Assembly: GCA_001839685.1 (NCBI GenBank)
Contig: MLAK01001079.1
Coordinates: 1-34,613 of the forward strand
DNA from: Tritrichomonas foetus
Taxonomy: Eukaryota; Parabasalia; Tritrichomonadida; Tritrichomonadidae
Length of the DNA: 34,613 nt
Reading direction: 5' to 3'
Below are positions 16,925-27,300 of the stretch, one piece after another. How positions within the stretch are numbered: position 1 is the first letter of the stretch; every line of letters starts with the position of its first letter. The translations under genes were made by a program, and so were the position numbers. The notes under the pieces are model-generated. The model did not search any database, was not told where the DNA came from, and was given only the letters and a program-made list of their open reading frames with translations.

Positions 16925-19216
16925 ATGTCAATGAAACCTATTTCTGATCCAACATCAGGATCGACCCGCCCCCAAAAAATGAAAGGAATGATGATTCCAG
17001 CAGGTGGTGCACAAGCGAATACGAAAAATTTTAGTTCAAAAGCAGGCCAGCCAGACGACAGCGCCCAAAAATATCAAGAGTTTTTCTTGAATCCGGATTC
17101 GTTCAAATTTGTAAAAGTACTCCCAAACAGTACTCTTGGTACAGTTCGTGTTGTCAGTAAAATAGACGGTTCTAAAAAAGAAAAAAATATCTTATATGTT
17201 ATCCGTGAAATCGAATCCGCAGAAAACAATACAGAGGAATCAAAACAATTCTTGCGTGAATTAGAACTCTATATCAAAGTGAAGAGTCATCCAGGACTGA
17301 GCAAATTTTATGGATATTATATAATGCCAAAAAGAGCAATTGTGACAGAATATTATGAAAATGGAAGTCTTAGAGATCTTTTTGAGAAGCTTGACAGGAA
17401 TGAGCGTGTTCCAGAATGGACAAATGATCTCAAGGCAAAAATCATATTTGGTGTTGCATGTACAATGATGCATATTCATAGCAATAAAGCAATACACAGA
17501 GATCTCAGACCATCAAACATTTTATTTGATAAAAACTGGGAACCTCATATCACTGATTTCGTTTATTCTAAAACAGGTGTCAAACCAAATGAAGAACTTA
17601 TTTCAAGAGTTGGCCCATCTTATTTTTATCATGCACCAGAAGTATTAATCACAGATGATGGGAAAAACCATTATAATAAGAAGGTTGATATTTACTCATT
17701 TGCTATCTTAGCCTATTGTGTTGTTACAAATGGTGAAAGAATGTTGAAAAGTTTAGTTTCTAAGGAGGTCGATTTTGTTCCAGTCATATTAAGTAATAAA
17801 AGACCACCCCTCCCAGATGACTTAAATCCTTTAATTAAAGGAATCATTACCAAATCATGGGATTCTGATCCATCAAAACGACCAATTTTCAGTCAAATTG
17901 TAAAAGCATTAATTAATTTGGATACTCCATTCCCCGATATTGACTTAACTAGCTATATTTCATTCCGAGATAAGTATTTTAATGATGCCACTATTGCTCC
18001 AGAAGATAAAGCACTTTTCCAAAGGAAAAAGGTTGAAAATGGTAAATCTCCAAAGCCACCTAATAAATTAAAAGCGAAATCATCTCAACAAAGAATTGTT
18101 CAAAGTAACATTGAGGACATGATTTGTGAAGATTTTGAAGGCGATGAAGAATTTCGTGATGCGCTAGAAACTGCTCAACGTGGATCCGATTTATCACCTG
18201 CTGCTTGTGTCAGAGTTGGTCAAATGCTTTACAAAGGAAATGGTTGCAGACAAGACCAGTATTCTGCCTATTTGTTCTTTAAGAAAGCAGCTGAATCTGG
18301 TTTTGTAATTGGACTTTATAATTGCGCAATGTGTAAAATTAGAGGAATTGGAACTCCAGTTGATAAAAAGGGAGCCATGGAGATGCTCAAACTTGCGGCT
18401 GATCCAGAAAAGAGAGCACCAATGGCAATCAATGCATATGGTGAAATTCTTGAACAGGATGGTCAGATTGATCAAGCAATGTATTATTATAAAATTTCGC
18501 AGAAACTAGGAAGTAATCAAGCCATTTATAACTATGGAAGAATGGCTGAAAAGAAAGGAAACATTGAAAAAGCACTTCATTCTTATCAAAGAGCAGCCTC
18601 AAATGGTGATGAACTTGCTGCAAATGATTATGCAGTTTTACTTCTTTCAAGCGAGTCAAAGGACAATATCTCTAAGGCTTTAACTATGTTGAAACAAACT
18701 GCATCACGTGAATTTGGTAGTGCTAATTATAATCTAGGTAAAATTTATTGGGATGGTTCATATGGTCAAAGAAGAGATCATGAAATTGCTGTTGAATATT
18801 TTAAAGAAGCAGCGAGAAAACATCATGTTAATGGTTGCTTTTATTATGCATTTGCACTTTCTCATGGTGATGGAATTAAAAAGGATATTGATGAAGCCTT
18901 AAAATACTTTAAAGAAGCAGCTGATAACAATCATACAATAGCAATGGTTCAAATGGCAAGAATTTTGCAAAATGACAAACGAGAATTTGAAGAGGCCGCT
19001 AAATATTTAAAGAAAGCATCAGATCTTGGTGATGCAACAGCACAAATGAGATATGCTGAATGCTTTGAAAAAGGAACAGGCGTGAAAAAGAATCTAGATA
19101 TAGCAATTAGATATTATGAAATGTCTGCAAAACAGGGCAAAAAGGAAGCTGAAAATAAACTTAAAGAACTGAAAAATAATGATGATGATGATGATGATGA
19201 TGACAGCGATTTTTAA
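16925..19216 (+). CDS. Sel1-repeat protein with kinase-like (probably inactive) domain
   Basis: A 763-residue protein. A kinase fold spans about residues 60-332 and resembles the TKL-like Sel1 kinases common in trichomonads. Retained motifs are HRDLRPSN (191-198), APE (237-239), DIYSFA (255-260) and KRP (318-320). Changed positions are the glycine loop (LPNSTLG, 66-72), the beta-3 Lys (YVIRE, Arg94), the HRDLK Lys (now Arg195) and DFG (now DFV, 211-213). It is therefore probably a pseudokinase. About nine Sel1 repeats fill 415-745 (for example AAESGFVIGLYNCAM, then AAKYLKKASDLGDATAQ) and would act as a protein scaffold. The tail is Asp8 from a GAT run, followed by SDF. The stop overlaps TAAA. 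Confidence 0.9.
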   Translation: MSMKPISDPTSGSTRPQKMKGMMIPAGGAQANTKNFSSKAGQPDDSAQKYQEFFLNPDSFKFVKVLPNSTLGTVRVVSKIDGSKKEKNILYVIREIESAENNTEESKQFLRELELYIKVKSHPGLSKFYGYYIMPKRAIVTEYYENGSLRDLFEKLDRNERVPEWTNDLKAKIIFGVACTMMHIHSNKAIHRDLRPSNILFDKNWEPHITDFVYSKTGVKPNEELISRVGPSYFYHAPEVLITDDGKNHYNKKVDIYSFAILAYCVVTNGERMLKSLVSKEVDFVPVILSNKRPPLPDDLNPLIKGIITKSWDSDPSKRPIFSQIVKALINLDTPFPDIDLTSYISFRDKYFNDATIAPEDKALFQRKKVENGKSPKPPNKLKAKSSQQRIVQSNIEDMICEDFEGDEEFRDALETAQRGSDLSPAACVRVGQMLYKGNGCRQDQYSAYLFFKKAAESGFVIGLYNCAMCKIRGIGTPVDKKGAMEMLKLAADPEKRAPMAINAYGEILEQDGQIDQAMYYYKISQKLGSNQAIYNYGRMAEKKGNIEKALHSYQRAASNGDELAANDYAVLLLSSESKDNISKALTMLKQTASREFGSANYNLGKIYWDGSYGQRRDHEIAVEYFKEAARKHHVNGCFYYAFALSHGDGIKKDIDEALKYFKEAADNNHTIAMVQMARILQNDKREFEEAAKYLKKASDLGDATAQMRYAECFEKGTGVKKNLDIAIRYYEMSAKQGKKEAENKLKELKNNDDDDDDDDSDF

Positions 19217-19907
19217 ACCAAAAAGATTTTGAATACAGATTATGTCGCAATTTTACTGTTAATCATTTAAATATATTGAAGTTAGATTTTTCCTTTTATT
19301 AATTTTTTTAATCTTTTTTGATTTTTTTATGGTACACTATATATTGGTGATTATGATGAATGAAATTTTTGGTAACCAAAATTCATATTCGTTAATGAAT
19401 GTGATAAGGTATATGCACAATGTTTCGTTTCGAACAGGTTAAATTTTATAGAAAAAATGAAGTAAAATCGACTGAACATTGCTTTTTTTTTATTTTTTTA
19501 ATGTTTATATAAACTATTAATTATTCTTTCGGATTTCTCTTCATTATATAATATTATAAAATTTAATTCTGAACATATCGTTTCTCATCAATTCTGTCAT
19601 TATAGAAAGAAAATAAAATCACGGGATATTTCCAAAGGTAAATTAAAAGAAAATTTCCATTTCAAAGGTTGATCAACATTGCAAATATGTATATATTTTG
19701 TTTATGGCAAAAAAATTGTGATAGGAAATGATTTCACGATATCAAAAAAAAAAAAAAAAAAAAAATAACTGATTGGTCGGATTTCTTAACGTACAATAAA
19801 TTTTAATGAAATTCTGATACATTGAATTTGACTTTTGATAAAACTTTTTGAAACTATTAATAAAAATTGAGAGTCCTTTCAACGTATTTTTTTAGATTCC
19901 TTCCAAT
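19217..19907. other. Intergenic spacer with A22 tract
   Basis: About 690 nt without a coding signal. It contains T-rich runs near 19490 and a 22-nt run of A at 19744-19765, about 140 nt before the casein kinase ATG. The nearest Myb-like signal to the gene is TCAACGTA, about 25 nt upstream of the start. Confidence 0.4.
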
Positions 19908-21077
19908 ATGCAGAACAAAATTATTGGAGGAAGGTTTCAGCTTAAATACAAGATTGGTGCAGGAAGCTTTGGTGAAATATATGTCGCTGAAGATTTAAAA
20001 TGTCAAAAAGAAGTCGCTGTCAAATTAGATTTGCCTAAAGATCGAATTTCACAACTTTCTTTCGAGTCAAAAGTTTATTCTATTCTAGAAGGCGCTACAA
20101 ATATCCCCGAATTTTACTGGTATGGATCCGCGGGTAAATGCAATGCAATGGCAATGGAATTATTAGGCAAATCCATTCATGAAAGGTTTACGCAATGCAA
20201 TCATCATTTTTCTTTGAAAACCGTTTTAATGCTTGCCGATCAAATGCTTTCAACTTTAGAATATATTCATACACGTCACTTCATTCACAGAGATATTAAA
20301 CCGGATAATTTTGTTTTTGGTGTAAATGATAAATCAAATCAACTCTATATCATTGATTTTGGACTCTCTAAAAAATATCGAGATCCAAAAACCCTAGAAC
20401 ATATTCCATACAACGTATATGAAGAATTAACAGGTACTGCTCGATATGCCTCCATTAATGCACTTAGAGGTGTTGAACAAAGCAGAAGAGATGACTTGGA
20501 ATCACTTGGATATATGTTTTTATATTTCTTAAGAGGATTTTTGCCATGGCAGGGAATTGTGCCGAAAGTTCCAAAACAAAAAAATAATGAGATATTAAAA
20601 ATGAAACAAAATACATCAATAGAGGAACTCTGTGAAGGACTTCCCGAAGAATTTGCAAAATATTTAAAATCTGTAAGACATCTCAAATTTTCAGCTCAAC
20701 CAAATTATTCAGAATACCGTCAAATGTTTCGTGATCTTTTCCAAAGACAAGGATTTGTTTATGATTACCATTATGATTGGGATGAAATTCATGCCCTTCA
20801 GCCGCAAAATTCATTCAGACGGAGAAGAGGCTCAATTAAAAATTCTTGCTCATGTTTAACAATTCAATCAGAGAATAAACCAGAAAATTTAAATAAAAGA
20901 ATTCCAATCATTCACAATACACGACTCGTACCAAACTATGAATCAAAAAATCGGAAAATTGAAAATCAAAATTCAAATAATATTAGAACACCTCGAGGAA
21001 GAGGAGGTTTGCAAATAAGAGTTTCAAAACAGAAAATAATTCCAACGAAAAAAGTTTGCCCTCGTATTCATATATAG
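19908..21077 (+). CDS. Casein kinase 1 family Ser/Thr protein kinase
   Basis: A 389-residue kinase with every catalytic element: glycine loop GAGSFG (17-22), AVK Lys39, HRDIKPDN (127-134) and DFG (150-152). The CK1 hallmark SIN in place of APE (182-184) is followed by GVEQSRRDDLESLGY. The catalytic domain ends near residue 290. The 100-residue tail is basic, rich in Asn/Arg/Lys, and starts with a short Cys/Ser patch (SCSCLTI). CK1 enzymes phosphorylate Ser/Thr downstream of acidic or primed sites and act in many pathways; the substrate cannot be inferred. CK1 is an expanded family in trichomonads. It is intact, unlike the neighbouring Sel1 kinase-like protein. Confidence 0.95.
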   Translation: MQNKIIGGRFQLKYKIGAGSFGEIYVAEDLKCQKEVAVKLDLPKDRISQLSFESKVYSILEGATNIPEFYWYGSAGKCNAMAMELLGKSIHERFTQCNHHFSLKTVLMLADQMLSTLEYIHTRHFIHRDIKPDNFVFGVNDKSNQLYIIDFGLSKKYRDPKTLEHIPYNVYEELTGTARYASINALRGVEQSRRDDLESLGYMFLYFLRGFLPWQGIVPKVPKQKNNEILKMKQNTSIEELCEGLPEEFAKYLKSVRHLKFSAQPNYSEYRQMFRDLFQRQGFVYDYHYDWDEIHALQPQNSFRRRRGSIKNSCSCLTIQSENKPENLNKRIPIIHNTRLVPNYESKNRKIENQNSNNIRTPRGRGGLQIRVSKQKIIPTKKVCPRIHI

Positions 21078-21347
21078 AAATACAATCATAAAATAGATGT
21101 TTTTGTTGTTTGAATAAAATATTACATTTTCATTGTTTCTTGATATTTCAGATAAAGAAAGAAAATTTTTTCTTATTTTTGGAATGAATCACTTGTGAAT
21201 ATCAGAAATTGTCTAGATATGCCATCATGAAATGATTTCTTGATATTTGAGGAAGTATTGAAAAGTTGGTCAACTTTTTAAATGTATTGAACGAAGTATT
21301 TTTATCGTACTATTCAATATTTTGCTCGTTACTAATTTCGACAACTT

Positions 21348-24300
21348 ATGCTGCAGCGGAATAAAAATAAGTCCACTGCATCGCTGAATGTTCTTTCTTG
21401 CAAGCCAGTCGTCCCTTTTGCGAACAAACCTACAAAGGCACAAAAATTTTTTCAACAATCCGCGCAATTACCAAAATCGCTTGCGAACGAAATGATGCTG
21501 TCTTCAAATAATCCAGACGTCGACGGAAGGCCATCCAAACCAATAAACACGGAAGTCGAAGTTCCCGATGAAAACGATCCGTTTTATCAGATCGAAAAAG
21601 TGACAAATAAAATCGGACATTTAATGACAAACTACGAGGAGCAATCTCAACTAGATCACTATGCAATGCTTCAAGAGCTAGACTCTAACTTTCAAATAAA
21701 TAATCTTGATCATAGAGAGATATTAGATGAGTCCCGAAAAACCGTGAACGAGCTCATGAACAAAACAAAAGTCTTAAAGGAAACACAAGTTGGAATGCTC
21801 GATGATTTATCGACTTGGTTTTCGCGTGAAGAAAAATCATTGAAGGAGGCTGACATAACATCAAATACAGCTGTTGATATGACAGTTGCTGTAACAACTG
21901 ATGATTTACTAGAAGTGCTGAATTCATCAGCTGGAACAAGTCAGGAAAGAGTGTCTAAAGCTATCGCTCTACACGGCGATATCGTGTCTAAAGCTTACAT
22001 TAAAATTCATCAACTGGAGAGAAAAAATCATGAGCAAGAAAAATTAGTGAATGATTTACAACGTCAGGTTATGGAAATGACACCAAAAGTAAAAAGGAAA
22101 CAAACTAATCAAACTTCATCCGATAAACAAAAGCAACTTCAACTTGCAATGACTCGAATTTCAAGTCAAGAAGAAACAATTAAAAAATTAAATGAAAGAA
22201 TTGAACAATTAATTGGACAGTCAGTCTTACAACATGTGACAAGTGAAACAAATGTTAGTGACGAATCAGCTTTATTAAAAACTCATGATTTACTCTCAAT
22301 GGAATTACAATTAGATAAAAAAGAAGCCTTGATTCAATCTCAAAAAGATGAAATTTTTAAACTTAAGCATGATATTCAAACCCTTGAAGCTGATAAAACA
22401 TTTTTAGAATCACAAGCTTTTACTTATCAAGAAAAAATTGAACTTGAAAAACAAAGATATGATTCACTTCAACGCCAATTCCTTGAAACATTTAATAATC
22501 AACAAGATAGTGAACAAACTGAGAAAAAACCCAATCCATTGGTTGAACAAGTTCTTCAATTAGAAGCAGAAGTTAAAAAACTTCGTGATCAACTTGACTC
22601 TGAGAAAAAAGCATCATATGCTCAAATGGAAGCACGAATTAAAGACCTAAAACGAGAATTTGAAGTCAGAGAATTGGAGTTGAAAAAGAGACAACTTGGC
22701 TCAGCCATTGGTGGAAGTCATCAAGCTGTTTATGAAGCTTTGCAAGCACAACATGATAATGAAATGTCTGTTATCAAAAAGAATTATGAAGAACAAATTT
22801 CAGAAATGAAGAAAAATTTCGAACAAGATAAGAAAAATTTTGAATTACAATTTAATGAAAAAATGAAAGATTTCCAAAAGCAATTACAAAATCAAGCACT
22901 TGCTTCAGGTGGGAATGACGCTGGAAAATATATTGATGCACTACAAAAACAATATGAAGAAAAAGAAGCTGAAATGAAAAGAACAATGATGGAAAGACTT
23001 GATTCGCAACGAGAGGGCTTTCGAAAAGAAGTTGATAAAAGAGATGATGAAATTAACAGATTAACTGCTGAACTTGAAGAATTAAGAATGATTAGTAATA
23101 TGAGTACAGCTGAGCCTACAGCTAGAATTAAAGAAATTGAATCACCAAAAATAGAAGAAGATGATGCACAAAAAGAAATGGACAATCTTGCTGAAATGGA
23201 GCTTAATCGAAGTGGAATACCTCCTGATTTTAAAGAACAAGTCAATGATTTACTTGCAAAATATGCTAAAGAAATGGATCAAAAATATCGAACTAAAATG
23301 TATAATCAAAAACAAAAAATTGATGAATTTTGGCAACAACAACTAAGAAATACTGAAGATAGACTTAATTTTGAAATAGAAACACAAAAAGAGGAGTCAG
23401 AAGCAACAATTGCGCAGCTCAATACTATAATTGCAGAATTAGAAGGGAAAGAATCAGCAGCTAATATTGAATCAATACGTTCTGAATTTTTAGATCAAAT
23501 AAATCGCGCCAATGAAATTGAATCACAGAATAAAAAACTTACTGTAGAAAATCAATTGCTGAAAGCACAGCTATCAAAAGGAAATGATGACTTTACAGTA
23601 ATTGAATTAACACAAGCTTTGGCTGAGCAAACCAATGAATTAAATGAACTGAGAGCAAAAATGAGTGAACTTAAAAATCAGTTGAAAGAAACTGAAGACA
23701 AATTATTATCTGCTCATAATGAAAATGCTAAGTTTCGTAAAAAACAACAAAGCATAAAATCAATGAGTGTACCTTTCAGTTCTTCACCCCATGAATCATT
23801 TTATGAATATTGCCATCAAGATTTATTCCAACTTTCCATTCCACTACAAAAAGGCTTACCAGAAATGAAGGTGGAAGGACCACATTCTTATTTCATGTAT
23901 TATGAAATAACGACTTCAATTGAGCCTCGATTACAGGAACATATGAAAATGTTGAAATCAAGAGCAAGATTTGATCCAAAATCGATTTTATTTTTTGAAA
24001 ATTGTAAAGATAAAGAGACCGTCCTTCCTTCTGAGCCTGTTGTGATGATTGACAATGGCGACTATTCATTTTATCTTCTAGATAATGAGCAAGTGAAGTC
24101 AAAGAAGAAAAATAAGCTTTATGTGTCACCAATGAGATTATTCTGTATTAATGAAGATCCTAAACAAAATGAGCCAATTATTCAGTATATTACAAAGAAA
24201 GATTCTAAACCAAAAATCATTCTTTCATCAAGTCAACAAGAAATTGCAAGCATTTTTATGTTAAAACCAAAATTGAAAATGATGAAAAAGATACTAATTG

Positions 24301-27300
24301 TTGATAATGAACCACCACCTGAAAAGGTTTGTTCCAAAGTTTATCCAATGAAACTTGATATTCCACCTTTATCTGATGAAGATTTATTATTATTATTAAA
24401 AAGTCGTGAAAATTCCGAAAATAAGGAAAGCAAAGACAACAATGAAAAAGAAGAACATCAAAATGAAAAGAAAGAAGATGAAGAAAACCATTCTCCAAAA
24501 TTTTCACGTGTTGTTCAGTTGTCAATTCAAAAAGATGAGGTTGTCTCTGTTAGTCCATTCATTAGTGAACCAGTTGATGTTGCTGTTCAAGTTATGATTG
24601 AAAATCAACCAGAAATTAAAATTAGGGAGCCTTTAACACATATGCCACCTTTAGAAATTTTTGGTGTAAATGGAATTGAAATAAGACCAGATGAACCAGT
24701 TATTTGTGATCCATCTGTTCACTTTAATGGAATAAATAATCAAGATCAATTTGATGAGGATAACCAAAAGAAATACGAAATTCAGCTTCTTACACATGAA
24801 GGTGATTTAATTGATATTCCACCTATTCAAAGTATTGATGCTACGACTGATTTAAATGCAACAAAAATTGTCTCACAAATGACAATTGATGATACACAAG
24901 CAATGAATAATAGATTACAACTTGTTGTAAGTGAATTACAATCAATTAATCAAGAACCAGATCCTGTTAAAAGAATGCAACTTCAAGAAACACTTGGTGT
25001 GTCCCTTGATGTTGAAAAAGATTCTTTAATTTCCCAAATGCGTGAAAGAATTACTGAACTTGAACAAATGATGAATAGAGTCGCTGATGATCCTTCTCCA
25101 TCACCAAGAGAAGTTTCACAATTCCAAACAGTTTCAATTTCACCTGAAGAGTCAACACTTTCTATTATTCCACATGATTCTGAAATTGACAAAGATACCG
25201 TAGCTATTGTTACTAATCGAGTTGAAAGTGAAACCCAAACCGATAAAACTGAAAGTGAAGAAGTTGGAACTACAACCATGGACTTTACTACACCTGATGA
25301 TATTACTCCTGTTGTTGTTGATGAAAATCCGAAAGTTATTATTACAGAAAAGCCAGTATCATTGAATGTATCACAAAATTTAACAGTTGCAAATGTTATT
25401 CCTGAGACTTCTTCAGTGGAAAAGAAAAACACTAAACTTGAATTTTCTGGTATCGAAAGTTCAATAATTGAAAACACTAAAGTTTCTCAATCCCAGATTG
25501 TAACAAGTCATGTCATAGAAAATATTGCACCAAAAATTGTATTAACATCAGAAACATCAGTTTCCCCGATGCCGCAAACACCAATTAGCGAATTTTCTGC
25601 ACATGAAATTGAAACCAATAACACAGAAAATAATGAAACTAATACTAATGATATAGAAAGTGTTGAAAAAGAAAAGAATCTACAATTAAATATTTCTGCA
25701 CCTTTTCAAATTCTTGAAATGGCAGATACTGTTGATTTAAGCACAGAATATGGTGTTCAATTTGAAATAAAACCAAAATCACCTGAAATAATTGAAACGA
25801 ATAAAATGGTTTTACAGGTTGATAATTCAGTTTCTTGTGAATTTGGTGATACGAAAGTGTTCACATTTTCTAATGTTGACCAATTTTCTGCTGGACCAAA
25901 GAAAAAAGCAAGCCTTCTTGCAACTGAAACAGTGATCGAAATTGGTGAGCGTCCAATTGGAAACAGAGCATCTTCTCCTATACCAATTTATAAAGTTAGT
26001 GTTGGAATTAATCATTCATCAGGAAAAGTTCAAGAAGGGAAACAATTAATGACAGAAATAACTGAAAAAGGAAGTAAAAGAATGGCTTTAAACATGAACA
26101 ATGTCAAAGTCGCAAGAACATCCGCCCAAATGAAAATTTTAACAAAAGTTACAAAAGATATTGCCAATGTTGCACCTGAATATAAAAAAGGTGATCCAAA
26201 AATCATGCAAATTCAAAATCAAGCTGAACAAATTAGCGAATTAAAGAAACAATTACTTCAATTACAACTTTCATCACCTGAAGAAATGCCAAAAATTATT
26301 TCTGTTGTGAATCACACAATGAACAATATCAGCAATGGTTTGGATTCAATTGAAACTGATCCTGCTGTTGTTATATCGAAATCTAAGGGAACTACAGCAA
26401 GGAGTAATGTCTCTAATATTAACAAAAACCATTCATCAATGCTATTAAGAGAAGCGATAGAAACTACTGATGGACTTGCTAAATCAATGATAAATTATCA
26501 CACATCATTAATGAATAATCAAAGTTCAATATTTGCTAGAATTAATGAAGCCACAAATCAATTCTTAAAAGAAATGGACCAACCTGGAGGTGCTACCACT
26601 GAGAAACAAAGCCGCTTCTTAAGATCAGTGAATGATGTTGCTGCAGAAATTTCCGAAACAATTTCTACACTTGAAGCAGAAATCGCCAAAAATAATGAAT
26701 TGAAAATTTCCCTTCATCAAGCAAAAGATCAACTCAAAAAAACTGAAAAATTCCTTGAAGATCTTCAAAAAGAAAATCTTGATCTAAAAATGGGAAGTGG
26801 AAAATCTCAATTGGTTAAGCAATTAATTAATGCTCGTAAAGATTTAATTAATTTAATGAAAAATGAAACAACCGAAAATCAATTTATAAAATCTGAAAAC
26901 GACGCCCAGAAAATCATTCCAAAAATCGCAAATCGTGGAAAGAATGATAATAATGCTCGTCAAGCTGGTGCTTCTGCTATTCTTGATCGAATTATTAAAT
27001 TATCATCTGAAGAAAAACCAAACTGGACTTTAATTAGTGATTTGATAAATGAAGCCATTACATTACTAGAAGAAAATGATGCCAAAAAGAAAGCTCGAAG
27101 TATCATAGATAAATTAAATATTGATATAAAAGCACTTCAAGCCGAAAATCAACGACTTCAAACCGATATGATTATTTCTGATCGTGATTTTCAAGTCACA
27201 AAAAGTAAACTAAACTCACAAATTGAGCAACTTCAAAGATCACTTGATATTGCAAATGAACATAGTGCAATGTTAGAAAGACAGCTTGGAACTCATCAAC

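Noticed and set aside
24983..25477. Ser/Thr/Val-rich 164-codon minus-strand frame inside the giant gene
   Set aside because: It mirrors the Glu/Thr/Ser-rich disordered region of the sense gene; there is no independent signal.
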